From positions 5,107,001 through 5,171,000 of the forward strand of contig NZ_CP036281.1 of assembly GCF_007750395.1 (NCBI RefSeq): 64,000 bases of DNA, written 5' to 3'. Under the pieces are notes generated by a model. That model had not been told where the DNA came from and did not search any database. It worked only from the letters and a program-made list of their open reading frames with translations. A program made the position numbers and the translations under genes. Position 1 is the first letter of the stretch. Every line of letters starts with the position of its first letter. Below, one piece after another: positions 18,676-27,098 of the stretch. The DNA is from Polystyrenella longa (lineage in GTDB: Bacteria; Planctomycetota; Planctomycetia; Planctomycetales; Planctomycetaceae).

Positions 18676-20793
18676 ATGTTGAATCCCAAAATGCACAAGC
18701 TCATGACCTGTTCTCTGATGACTGCCTTTTTCCTGCTTTGTTGCACCACCCTCAGCTGCGCTGCTCCCGAAACGGAATCGAAAGATAGCGAGCCTGACAC
18801 CACTGCAGAGGCAGATGCGGAAAATCTCCCCGAGTATCCCCGTCCGGCAAAACTTCCTCTGTCGCCCAATCTTCTTGACATTCCCGACGGAGAATGGCTG
18901 AACACCTCCGGCCCTATCTCCATGGAGGATCTCCGCGGCAAGATAGTCATTTTCGACTTCTGGACTTATTGCTGTATCAACTGCATCCATGTGCTCCCGG
19001 ATCTCGAGTATCTCGAAGAGAAATACCCGAACGAACTCGTCGTTATTGGTGTTCACTCGGCAAAATTTGATAACGAGAAGATTTCCGACAACATCCGCGA
19101 AGCGATCATGCGGTATGAAATCAAACACCCCGTATTAAACGACCGCGAGATGTCCATCTGGAGAAAGATCGGCGTACGTGCATGGCCCACGCTGGTCTTG
19201 ATCGATGCCGAGGGCAATGCCTGCCTGCTCGCTTCGGGTGAGGGAAATCGAGAATTGATGGATAAATTCGTGGGCGAATTGATCGAATACCACGATGCCC
19301 GCGATCAACTGGACCGCACGCCGATCGACTTCGATCTTGAGCGGGAAAAGCAACCGGTCACTCCGCTGAAATACCCCGGAAAACTGCTGGTTGACGAGCA
19401 AAACGACCGCCTGTTCATTTCAGACAGCAACCATAACCGAATCGTCATCTCTTCTCTGGACGGTAAATTGATCGATGTCATCGGTTCCGGAGGATTGGGA
19501 ACGAAAGACGGTGGGTATGCCGAAGCGACGTTTGATCATGCCCAGGGTATGGCCCTGCACGAGGACATTCTTTATATCGCAGACACAGAAAACCACTTGA
19601 TTCGAGCAGTCGATCTCAAACAAAAACAAGTGAAGACTTTAATCGGTACCGGCGAGCAAGCTCGCTCTCGACAGCCTTCAGGAGAGATCAGCACCTTCGC
19701 CATCAACAGTCCATGGGCCTTGGAGGTCCATAACGGCACCCTGTTTATCGCCATGGCCGGTCCTCATCAGATCTGGCAACACGAAATTGGTTCCGACACG
19801 GTCTCTGTTTATGCCGGATCCGGTCGCGAAGATATTGTCGACGGATCCTTGAGTGAATCGGCACTTGCCCAGCCCTCTTCTTTAAAACTCCATAATGGCT
19901 TCCTGTATGTGGCCGATTCGGAGGGCTCTTCAATTCGGGAAGTCCCCACAGATCCGGGTGGGAAAGTACGCACGATCCTGGGAACTCACGACCTTGAGTT
20001 CGGACAGTCGCTCTTTGCCTTCGGAGACAAGGATGGCAAAGGAACCGAAGCCCGATTGCAACATCCTCTGGGACTGGCGTTCGCGGGAGACACTCTCTAC
20101 GTCGCGGACAGTTACAACCATAAAATCAAGCAGGTCGAATTCGAAAAGGATAAGTCCGGTAATAATGTGGGAGTCGCCACCACCATTCTGGGTAGCGGTG
20201 ACACCGGAACTTCTTTAGACCCGCTCGAACTGTCCGAACCCGCCGGTCTGGCCGTCATCGGGAACAACCTGTTGATCGCAGACACGAATAATCACCGTAT
20301 CGTGAAATACGACCTCACCACCAAAGCTGCGAGTGAATTCGTCGTTGCAGGATTAACCTCTCCAAAATTACCCAAATCAGGTGATTCAGACGAAATTGCG
20401 GATTCGGACATCCAAACTCTCAAAGCGGTAACCATTCAGGTGGGTACCGAAGCTGAGATCCTGGTTCAGATCGCAATGCCTGAAGGGTATAAGTTAAACA
20501 AGCTTTACCCAGCGAACATTCAACTGGAATCGTCCAATACGCAGCTGTTCCAAGCTGACCAGCTGGGCAAACGGTTGAAACCTGAATTCGCTTCGGACAC
20601 GGAACTGCGATTGGCTCTTCCTGTGGCTGCAGAGGCCGGAAAAGGGGATTTAACCCTGAAAATTCGCTTCGGATATTGTCGCGACGGAAAAGGAGGGCTC
20701 TGCAAAGTGAGCTCAATGGTCCTCAAACTCCCAGTCACGACAGAAGCTGGAAGTGATCAGAGGTCCATATCCATTCCGGTATCAGTTGAGTAA
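18676..20793 (+). CDS. NHLRC2-like exported thioredoxin-NHL repeat protein
   Basis: The 705 residues (counted from the ATG at 18676) have a signal sequence, a thioredoxin domain (about 85-215) and then NHL repeats forming a beta-propeller (about 235-590) with repeated DSNHNRI, ADTENHLIR, ADSYNHKIKQ and ADTNNHRIVKYD. The redox motif is CCINC in WTYCCINCIHVLPDLEYLE, which is the same as in the animal protein NHLRC2. A C-terminal beta-rich domain ends the protein (about 610-705), with paired cysteines in FGYCRDGKGGLCK. The signal peptide and CxxC argue for a periplasmic redox role, but substrate is unknown. The start is uncertain: the frame opens at 18583 and other Met codons at 18691 are possible. 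It precedes rpsB but has its own 3' hairpins. Confidence 0.8.
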   Translation: MLNPKMHKLMTCSLMTAFFLLCCTTLSCAAPETESKDSEPDTTAEADAENLPEYPRPAKLPLSPNLLDIPDGEWLNTSGPISMEDLRGKIVIFDFWTYCCINCIHVLPDLEYLEEKYPNELVVIGVHSAKFDNEKISDNIREAIMRYEIKHPVLNDREMSIWRKIGVRAWPTLVLIDAEGNACLLASGEGNRELMDKFVGELIEYHDARDQLDRTPIDFDLEREKQPVTPLKYPGKLLVDEQNDRLFISDSNHNRIVISSLDGKLIDVIGSGGLGTKDGGYAEATFDHAQGMALHEDILYIADTENHLIRAVDLKQKQVKTLIGTGEQARSRQPSGEISTFAINSPWALEVHNGTLFIAMAGPHQIWQHEIGSDTVSVYAGSGREDIVDGSLSESALAQPSSLKLHNGFLYVADSEGSSIREVPTDPGGKVRTILGTHDLEFGQSLFAFGDKDGKGTEARLQHPLGLAFAGDTLYVADSYNHKIKQVEFEKDKSGNNVGVATTILGSGDTGTSLDPLELSEPAGLAVIGNNLLIADTNNHRIVKYDLTTKAASEFVVAGLTSPKLPKSGDSDEIADSDIQTLKAVTIQVGTEAEILVQIAMPEGYKLNKLYPANIQLESSNTQLFQADQLGKRLKPEFASDTELRLALPVAAEAGKGDLTLKIRFGYCRDGKGGLCKVSSMVLKLPVTTEAGSDQRSISIPVSVE

Positions 20794-21130
20794 TCTTGTC
20801 GGACAGCTGGGGAGTTGGCGGTTTCATATCCCTCCAATCCCCTGTGAATAAGGCTTTTTACAAATAAGCTTCACGGGGTCGTTTGACGGTTTCAGGCCGT
20901 TCCACTACCATGCCTTTCTCGCCCGATGACGGGCGAAATGCGCTGTAGATCTGCCTTTGGAGGCAGTTCTCATCTTTTTTTACCAGTTTCGTGATGGCAT
21001 CAGTCAGAACGATCTCCAACAGACAGTGAGATTGTGCTGCCCCTATCGTCCACTTTTGAATCATTTTTTGACTCAATGAAGTGTTTGAAATAATCGGGGC
21101 GGGAGACAGCCAGAGCAGGAGAATTCCATT
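20794..21130. promoter_or_regulatory. rpsB leader with two hairpins
   Basis: A 337-bp gap upstream of rpsB. It contains a hairpin TCGCCCG-ATGA-CGGGCGA (20919-20936) and a second CTGCCT-TTGG-AGGCAG (20951-20966) followed by a T tract at 20974-20981. The second could terminate the thioredoxin-NHL transcript. One or both could instead form a ribosomal-protein S2 leader that regulates rpsB. The second reading is inference. The ribosome binding site before rpsB is AGGAGA. Confidence 0.45.
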
Positions 21131-21871
21131 ATGTCTGAGATTGTTGTTAAAGATATTCTTGAAGCGGGCGTCCACTACGGCCACAAAACCAGCCGCTGGA
21201 ACCCCAAAATGCGTCCTTATATCTACGGACGCCGTAACCTGATTCATATCATCGACATTCGCGAAACGATCCGCGGAATTCTGCGGGCTCAAAAATACCT
21301 GCAGCGAGTCACGTCCCAGGGAAGCCTGGTCCTCTTCGTCGGAACAAAACGACAAGCATCCGATGCAGTCGCTCAGTGTGCTCAGGCTTGCGGAATGCCT
21401 TACGTTACCGAACGTTGGTTGGGTGGAACCCTGACGAACTTCCGGACGATTCGTGACCGCCTGAAACGGCTGGACGAGCTGGAAAGCATGCAGGAGTCTG
21501 GTGAAATTCACACTTACTCCAAAAAAATGCAGTCCACACTGATGCGGGAATACCGCAAAATCTACCGGAACCTGAACGGTATCCGCGACATGAACCGGTT
21601 GCCTGAAGCACTGGTCATCATCGATCCGAAAAAAGAGAAAAACGCCGTTCACGAAGCACACCTCATTGGTGCTAAAGTGGTTGGCCTGATTGATACCGAC
21701 AGCGATCCGGACGAAGTCGATCTTCCGATTCCCGGCAACGACGACAGTATCCGCTCGATTAAACTGATCATGGACCATGTCACCAGCGTGATCAACAACA
21801 ACAAAGAAGCGGCTTCGAAAGACGATCAGGCGGGTGCAGACAACGAACCCAAAGCTGTTCCGTCTCTCTAA
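21131..21871 (+). CDS. rpsB: 30S ribosomal protein S2
   Basis: The 246 residues show the full S2 pattern: [18 protein letters not shown] at the start, [14 protein letters not shown] near 30, [10 protein letters not shown] near 72, [14 protein letters not shown] near 92 and [31 protein letters not shown] near 180. It is a structural protein of the small ribosomal subunit. An AGGAGA ribosome binding site precedes the ATG. It heads the conserved gene order rpsB-tsf-pyrH-frr. The tail after residue ~225 is acidic. Confidence 0.98.
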   Translation: MSEIVVKDILEAGVHYGHKTSRWNPKMRPYIYGRRNLIHIIDIRETIRGILRAQKYLQRVTSQGSLVLFVGTKRQASDAVAQCAQACGMPYVTERWLGGTLTNFRTIRDRLKRLDELESMQESGEIHTYSKKMQSTLMREYRKIYRNLNGIRDMNRLPEALVIIDPKKEKNAVHEAHLIGAKVVGLIDTDSDPDEVDLPIPGNDDSIRSIKLIMDHVTSVINNNKEAASKDDQAGADNEPKAVPSL

Positions 21872-21931
21872 TGAAGTATGCCGTACAGCCCCTGTTAGAA
21901 GTCCCGATTTTAATTCGGAGCTTGCACACGA

Positions 21932-21954
21932 CTCGACCCGCTCTGCGGGTCGAG
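21932..21954 (+). terminator. Hairpin in the rpsB-tsf gap
   Basis: A perfect 10-bp GC-rich stem (CTCGACCCGC with GCGGGTCGAG) around a TCT loop, followed by GTTCTTATGG, which has too few T for a strong terminator. In other bacteria the rpsB-tsf gap often holds an attenuating hairpin, so partial termination is a reasonable reading. The remaining about 400 bp of the gap shows no gene. Confidence 0.55.
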
Positions 21955-22272
21955 GTTCTTATGGGCAGGCCACGCATCCGGACCATTGATCGGCGTGACT
22001 GAACGAGGCCCCTTTTCTCAAGGTGTCCTCGTCCCGGGCTATGGGGCTATGCATATCCGCTGGACTAGTGAGTGAACTCGATCGTTCCTTTCGCCGGTGG
22101 ATTCGTCTGACTAACTGGAATTCTGGCAAAACAATAAAAAATCGAAGAGTTGAAAAAACCTTGCATCGGTTTCCCTGCTCTTCATCAATTTCAAATATTC
22201 AAAACAGAAAGTACTGATCGAGACAATCGACTCGAAAACAGTACGTCCCACCCCAAGAGGAGAAACTAGGCA

Positions 22273-23106
22273 ATGGCCGATATTACCGCTGCCGCCGTAA
22301 AGGCGCTCCGTGAGATCACCGACCTCCCCATGATGACTTGCAAAAAGGCACTTGTGCAGGCAGAGGGCGACCAAGATAAAGCGATCGCAATCCTGAAAGA
22401 AGAAGTGGGCAAGGTCCGCGAAAAACGCGCTGACAACGCCACTGAAGAAGGATTCATCTTCAGTAAAGTCAACGACGATGGCAGTGCTGCTGTCATGGTG
22501 GAAGTTCTGTGCGAATCTGCTCCTGTTGCTACCGGCAAAGACCTGGCAGATTTCGGTGCTCAACTGACCGAACAGCTGATGAACGGCCCTGGAGCCGCCA
22601 CTGCTGAAGAACTGCTGGCACAACCAGCACCGGGAACCGACCAGACCTTACAGGAAATCTTCGATTCGATCGTAAACAAGATTCGCGAAAAAATTATCGT
22701 CGGGCGTATTACCAAACAGGAAGGCCCTGTCGCTTCCTACGTCCATCACAATGGGAAGATCGCCGTGCTGTTCAAAGCATCGGGCGAAAAACTGAACATG
22801 GACGTAATGCGTGACGTCGCGATGCACATTGCGGCAATGAACCCGACTGTCTGCTCCGAATCCGATGTCGATCCAGCCGCAGTCAAAGAGTACCGTGCCC
22901 AGCTGACGGAAGAAGCAAAAGCATCAGGTAAACCGGAAAACATCATCGAAAAAATGGTTGATGGCCGGATGAAAAACTTTTATGTCGAACAGGGTGTCCT
23001 TGTGGCTCAGGCCTTTGCCAAGGACGATTCAAAAACGGTCAGCCAGGCGCTTGCCGAAGGCGGCTTGACCGCAGACTCCTTCACCCTCTGGGTGCTGGGG
23101 AACTGA
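22273..23106 (+). CDS. tsf: Translation elongation factor EF-Ts
   Basis: EF-Ts exchanges GDP for GTP on EF-Tu. The 277 residues hold the N-terminal UBA-like part (ITAAAVKALREITDLPMMTCKKAL) and the core with ENIIEKMVDGRMKNFYVEQGVLVAQAF near 225-250, the family's C-terminal signature. The motif TDLPMM differs a little from the common TGAGMMDCKKAL. It follows rpsB after a 400-bp gap and is preceded by GAGGAGAA. A strong terminator at 23125 ends it. Confidence 0.97.
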   Translation: MADITAAAVKALREITDLPMMTCKKALVQAEGDQDKAIAILKEEVGKVREKRADNATEEGFIFSKVNDDGSAAVMVEVLCESAPVATGKDLADFGAQLTEQLMNGPGAATAEELLAQPAPGTDQTLQEIFDSIVNKIREKIIVGRITKQEGPVASYVHHNGKIAVLFKASGEKLNMDVMRDVAMHIAAMNPTVCSESDVDPAAVKEYRAQLTEEAKASGKPENIIEKMVDGRMKNFYVEQGVLVAQAFAKDDSKTVSQALAEGGLTADSFTLWVLGN

Positions 23107-23124
23107 TAAAATCCCACATGATCT

Positions 23125-23154
23125 GGCCGGTTGACTTCAGCCGGCCTTTTTTTT
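23125..23154 (+). terminator. Rho-independent terminator after tsf
   Basis: A 10-bp stem (GGCCGGTTGA with TCAGCCGGCC, one G-U pair) around a short loop, then eight T. It lies 18 bp past the tsf stop, so pyrH likely needs its own promoter. Confidence 0.9.
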
Positions 23155-23185
23155 GCTGGTTGCTTTTTAAGAGAAGAGCCCTTTT

Positions 23186-23947
23186 ATGTCTGAAACTCCA
23201 GAAAAAACGTCCGTATTCAATCGTGCGCTGCTCAAGTTGAGCGGTGAAAGTTTTTGCCGCAGCGGCGAAAGCGGAATCAGCATGACGGCGGTTGCAGCAC
23301 TGTCACAACAACTGAAACGGGCATATGAGACCGGCGTGCAGTTGGCGATCGTGACAGGTGGAGGCAACATCCTTCGCGGTAAAGAGTTCTCTGCCTTCAG
23401 CAAATCGATCAACGCTCCCACCGCTCATTACATGGGTATGCTGGCGACCGTCATCAACGGGCTGGCTCTTCAGGACGCACTCGAAAACATCGGTGTGCCG
23501 ACTCGCCTTCAGACTGCGATTCGTATGGAAGGTGTTGCCGAACCCTTCATTCGACGTCGCTGTGTTCGCCACTTGGAAAAAGGTCGAGTCGTCATTCTGG
23601 CAGCGGGAACAGGGAGTCCCTTCGTCACCACCGACACAGCTGCGGCACTGCGAGCGCGTGAAATTGAAGCGGATATCGTGCTCAAAGCAACGAAAGTCGA
23701 TGGCATCTACTCTGAAGATCCAATGAAGAATCCTCACGCGGTTCGGTATCCGTCAATTAAGTTTCAGGATGTGCTTTCGCAGAACCTGCAGGTCATGGAT
23801 GCCCAGGCATTCCATCACTGTATGGAACACAAGATTCCAATTATCGTGTTTAACTATCAGAAAGACGGCAACCTCGACAGGGTGCTGGCCGGCGAGAAAA
23901 TTGGAACACGCGTTGTTCCTAATGACGAACCCGCTTCCGCCAGTTAA
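23186..23947 (+). CDS. pyrH: UMP kinase
   Basis: PyrH phosphorylates UMP to UDP in pyrimidine synthesis. The 253 residues have KLSGESF near residue 17, [11 protein letters not shown] near 54, [19 protein letters not shown] near 82, [19 protein letters not shown] near 138 and [14 protein letters not shown] near 170. These make up the amino acid kinase fold of the bacterial UMP kinase family. The ATG at 23186 fits an N-terminus somewhat longer than the usual one. Its place between tsf and frr matches the order conserved in bacteria. Confidence 0.97.
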   Translation: MSETPEKTSVFNRALLKLSGESFCRSGESGISMTAVAALSQQLKRAYETGVQLAIVTGGGNILRGKEFSAFSKSINAPTAHYMGMLATVINGLALQDALENIGVPTRLQTAIRMEGVAEPFIRRRCVRHLEKGRVVILAAGTGSPFVTTDTAAALRAREIEADIVLKATKVDGIYSEDPMKNPHAVRYPSIKFQDVLSQNLQVMDAQAFHHCMEHKIPIIVFNYQKDGNLDRVLAGEKIGTRVVPNDEPASAS

Positions 23948-24112
23948 TTGATCTCACTGTGATCGGTTCTCTCCCCTGCTGATTGGAGTTCGGACGCTTC
24001 CTTTTGGTATGGGCAGAGAATAAACTGAACGACAGATAGGGGACTCACATCGGTGAGTTCACAACCTGATTGATAAATATCTGCTTACCAGCATCCCCGG
24101 AGGATTCATAAC

Positions 24113-24673
24113 ATGGAACGCGCTGAAATTATTTCCGATGCTGAGGACCGTATGAAAAAAGCATCGACGCATCTCCACGATCAATTGCAGGGCTTACGGA
24201 CGGGGCGTGCCACGCCGGGCCTGATCGATTCGATCCGCGTCAATGTTTATGGTTCTCCCACGCCATTGAAACAGTGTGCGAACATTTCCGTTCCGGAACC
24301 CCAACAGATCGTCATCAAACCCTACGATCCGTCAGTAATCAGCGCAATCGTCAAAGCGATTCAGGCCAGTGACACGGGGCTCAGCCCCAACCCGGAAAGT
24401 CGCTTGATCCGCCTGAATGTTCCCCCTCTTTCAACGGAACGCCGCAAACAGCTGGTTGGCCGAGTGAAAGAACTGGCTGAAGAAGCCCGAATTTCGATTC
24501 GTAACATTCGTCGCGATGCTAACAAGCATGCGGATAACTCCCAGAAAGACAAAGTGCTTTCCGAGGACGAGTGCAACGACGTCAAAGACGAAATTCAGGA
24601 ACTGACCAAAAAGTTTGAAGGTCAGGTCAATGAGACTGCCAGCGCTAAAGAGACTGAGGTAATGGAAGAGTAA
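24113..24673 (+). CDS. frr: Ribosome recycling factor
   Basis: RRF with EF-G separates ribosomal subunits after termination. The 186 residues match its typical length. They show the family's signatures: GLRTGRATPGLIDSIRVNVYG near 30, ISVPEPQQIVIKPYDPS near 66, LSPNPESRLIRLNVPPLSTERRKQLV near 96-120 and ISIRNIRRDANK near 132, the conserved loop. The ribosome binding site is GGAGGA before the ATG. A terminator at 24701 follows. The gene is about 165 bp downstream of pyrH. Confidence 0.98.
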   Translation: MERAEIISDAEDRMKKASTHLHDQLQGLRTGRATPGLIDSIRVNVYGSPTPLKQCANISVPEPQQIVIKPYDPSVISAIVKAIQASDTGLSPNPESRLIRLNVPPLSTERRKQLVGRVKELAEEARISIRNIRRDANKHADNSQKDKVLSEDECNDVKDEIQELTKKFEGQVNETASAKETEVMEE

Positions 24674-24700
24674 TCATTAACTCTCCGAATAGACCAAATA

Positions 24701-24731
24701 AAAACGACCGGTAGATACCGGTCGTTTTTTA
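24701..24731 (+). terminator. Rho-independent terminator after frr
   Basis: A perfect 13-bp stem (AAAACGACCGGTA with TACCGGTCGTTTT) around a GA loop, with a run of T. It ends the frr transcript. Confidence 0.92.
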
Positions 24732-24811
24732 TGCGCTGCATCTAAGCATTTATAGCAATAGAAAACGTCTTAAAGCCGAAGACGTCATTCGTTCCCTGTC
24801 ATTTTCACTTC

Positions 24812-25342
24812 TTAAACATGTCGATCAAGTTCAGCCAGAAAATCGTAAACCTCTTTGGCTGTCGTCGTGTGCATCAGTTGAAAGTTGGTCAAGCGGTTCT
24901 GTGAGAGGTTCATCAGGCGACCCAGAAACTCGGTATGCATCTCTCGTGCATCCCAGGGAGAGAGCGTCAAAATCACGAGACGCGTCGGGGTTTCTGTTCG
25001 ACCGAATTGAAAACCTTCTGGAAAGATGCCTATGGCACCCGTGAAGTGATTCACATACGGTGTTCGCAAATGCGGGAAAGCAATTCCATGCCCGATGGCG
25101 GTCGAACCATGATTCTCCCGAACCAGTAGCCCTCTCACCATCTCTTCTGCATACTGGCGCCCGATCCGTTCCTCTCGGGAAAGGCGTTCCATCAGCAAAC
25201 TGAGCACAGTTGACTTGCCACAGGCCTGCGGAAGGATTTCGATGCAGCTTGGTTTAAACACCGAAGTGAAGGGAAGCCAGGAAGATTCCTGGGTGTCAGA
25301 ACGGTATTCGTCCTGAGTCAATTTGCGATTGGAATCCACCAT
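24812..25342 (-). CDS. EIIA-Ntr-like PTS phosphotransferase protein
   Basis: The 176 residues match the PTS EIIA type 2 (fructose/PtsN) family: GHGIAFPHLRTPYVNHFTGAIG has the phospho-acceptor His (residue 91) in the GIAxPH context. Other conserved features are LLERLSREERIG-like sequence near 58-70 and MNLSQNRL near 140. A stand-alone EIIA of this kind usually regulates rather than transports, as PtsN does with potassium and sigma-54-linked functions. It is the last minus-strand gene of the group and has its own predicted sigma-54 promoter 140 nt upstream and tandem dyads above that. The start at 25342 is chosen over a TTG at 25372 because AAGAGA lies 7 nt before it. The regulon link to the dab genes is inference. 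Confidence 0.82.
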   Translation of the reverse strand: MVDSNRKLTQDEYRSDTQESSWLPFTSVFKPSCIEILPQACGKSTVLSLLMERLSREERIGRQYAEEMVRGLLVRENHGSTAIGHGIAFPHLRTPYVNHFTGAIGIFPEGFQFGRTETPTRLVILTLSPWDAREMHTEFLGRLMNLSQNRLTNFQLMHTTTAKEVYDFLAELDRHV

Positions 25343-25496
25343 GAGAGTTTCTCTTGATCGAAGTAAGGTCAAAGTGAAAAATCCTGTTTGAAGAACGAAC
25401 GGATACAGGCTTCAACCAAACAATCTCATTTCCCTCAGCGGAAGTTTGGTAGCTTGATTGAGAACCCGTAGTCCGTTCAGGAGATTCCCTGTCAAA

Positions 25497-25511
25497 GCAA
25501 TCGGCGTTCCA
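25497..25511 (-). promoter_or_regulatory. Predicted sigma-54 promoter of the EIIA-Ntr-like gene
   Basis: On the minus strand the sequence is TGGAACGCCGATTGC, which matches TGGCACG-N4-TTGC with one change (C to A) and the correct GG-to-GC spacing. The expected transcription start is near 25485, giving a leader of about 143 nt before the ATG at 25342. The matched arrangement of upstream dyads supports it. Confidence 0.7.
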
Positions 25512-25679
25512 TACGGTCCAAAGAGGATGTGACTTTGAGGCTTTTCATCACTTCTCCGTCAGGAATCCACAACGAAACAACAATAGAAGTCTGTTTTCGT
25601 CCTTCAGGGAATCTGGAAAAAAGATATCGAACCCTTTTCCTGAAAACACCGGAAACGTTGCCCCTGAGCTCTATACTGG

Positions 25680-25716
25680 ATGCAATACCCTGCGGAATGT
25701 CTGCAACTCTCTGCAG
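25680..25716. promoter_or_regulatory. Tandem enhancer-like dyads upstream of the EIIA-Ntr-like gene
   Basis: CTGCAACTCTCTGCAG at 25701-25716 is a perfect CTGCA-N6-TGCAG dyad. A degenerate version (ATGCAATACCCTGCGG) lies at 25680-25695, starting exactly 21 bp earlier. The pair sits about 213 bp upstream of the predicted start of transcription, just past the regulator gene's stop. The same motif, with the same 21-bp repeat spacing, is upstream of dabA. Confidence 0.7.
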
Positions 25717-25739
25717 AGAACCTCTGAGATCAGGATTGA

Positions 25740-27098
25740 TTAATGCAGGCCATATCGGCTCATTTTGTAGTGGAGTGTCCGTACGCTGACCCCCAGCTTT
25801 TTCGCCGTTTGCTCTCGGTGGTAATCAGAGGCAACCAGCGCGGCGTTGATCGCCTGCTGTTCGGCCTCTTCAACGACTTCGGCCAGCGAGCGGATTGGAT
25901 TTTTCCCAGCGGAAGAAGATTCGTTGAACTCACGCGGAAGATGTTCCACATAGATCAGTTCATGGGTGACCGTAACGACCAAGCGTTCCATGACGTTACG
26001 CAACTGCCGGACATTGCCTGGCCAACGGTGCGACGTTAATACGTACATCGCTTCCTCGCTGACTCGCTTGAGCTGTCGCCCGTGTCGCTCACAGAAATGC
26101 TGGAGGAAGTGCTCCACCAAAAGAGGAATGTCTTCCCGACGTTGCCGAAGAGCGGGGATTTGAATGGGAATAATATTCAGTCGGTAGTAGAGATCTTCGC
26201 GAACGGTCCCCTCTTCGATCAGTACTTGAATATCTTTGTTTGTCGCGGAAACGATGCGAGCATCCGACGTGAGCAGTTCCTCTCCGCCAACCCGGGAAAA
26301 CTGTCCCGTTTCCAATACGCGCAACAGGTCGACCTGGCTTTTGGGGGGTATTTCTGTCACTTCATCCAGAAACAATGTTCCTCCGCGACTCTGTTCAAAG
26401 CAGCCCGGCTTCTTGCGGGATGCCCCCGTAAACGAGCCTTTTTCATGCCCAAACAGTTCGCTTTCCAGCAGCGATTCCGGCAAGGCTCCCAGATTTACGG
26501 CCACGAACGGACGAGCCGAACGGCTACTGAGATCGTGGAGTGCCCGAGCGATCAATTCCTTACCCGTTCCGCTTTCTCCCTGAATCAGAACAGTGGCATC
26601 GGTATCGGCAACCTGCCGCACCTGCTGGAAGACTTCCTGCATCGAAGCACAGTTTCCGATGATTCCCGATATCTCACCCGCACCCGCAAGCCGATCCTTC
26701 AACTCCTGGTTTTCCGTCTGGAGCCGATGATGATTAAATGCTTTGCGAACCTGCTGCCGAATCAGATTCAGGTCGACCGGTTTGATCACAAAGTCGAAGG
26801 CACCGCGGCGCATCGCTTCCACAGCCGTTTCAACAGTGCCATGAGCTGTTATCACGATCACTGTCGTTTCCGGTTTCAGTTCCAGAATCATCGAGAGCAG
26901 ATCAAGGCCATCATGATTACCTGGCAACCGAACGTCTGCGATGACGATCTGGTAATGACGTTCTTTGAATTTCTGCAGCGCATCCTCGACGTCTTCCGCC
27001 GTCTGGATATGCCCGGCCTCCGCCTGCAATCCTTTTTCCAGGCCCGCGCGGATATTGGGTTCGTCGTCTACAATTAACAGGTTCAATCCGTCAGTCAT
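25740..27098 (-). CDS. NtrC-type sigma-54 response regulator
   Basis: The 452 residues have a receiver domain (phospho-acceptor D55 in IADVRLPG, acidic pair D11/D12, Lys in VIKPVD), a sigma-54 AAA+ domain (Walker A GESGTGKE near 175, the loop GSFTGA at 221-226, Walker [10 protein letters not shown]), and a C-terminal Fis-type helix-turn-helix. The GAFTGA loop carries Ser in place of the first Ala; the Phe-Thr-Gly contact residues are intact, so sigma-54 activation should work. It overlaps the kinase gene by 8 bp (ATGACTGA), so the two are translationally coupled. The dyads at 25680 and 28720 are the probable DNA targets; this is inference. Confidence 0.93.
   Translation of the reverse strand: MTDGLNLLIVDDEPNIRAGLEKGLQAEAGHIQTAEDVEDALQKFKERHYQIVIADVRLPGNHDGLDLLSMILELKPETTVIVITAHGTVETAVEAMRRGAFDFVIKPVDLNLIRQQVRKAFNHHRLQTENQELKDRLAGAGEISGIIGNCASMQEVFQQVRQVADTDATVLIQGESGTGKELIARALHDLSSRSARPFVAVNLGALPESLLESELFGHEKGSFTGASRKKPGCFEQSRGGTLFLDEVTEIPPKSQVDLLRVLETGQFSRVGGEELLTSDARIVSATNKDIQVLIEEGTVREDLYYRLNIIPIQIPALRQRREDIPLLVEHFLQHFCERHGRQLKRVSEEAMYVLTSHRWPGNVRQLRNVMERLVVTVTHELIYVEHLPREFNESSSAGKNPIRSLAEVVEEAEQQAINAALVASDYHREQTAKKLGVSVRTLHYKMSRYGLH

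Noticed and set aside
20858-21778. A 306-residue minus-strand frame across rpsB
   Set aside because: It runs antisense to a certain ribosomal protein gene and shows no domain.
26082-27077. A 331-residue plus-strand frame across the response regulator gene
   Set aside because: Antisense to a clearly coding gene; sequence is a shadow with no motif.
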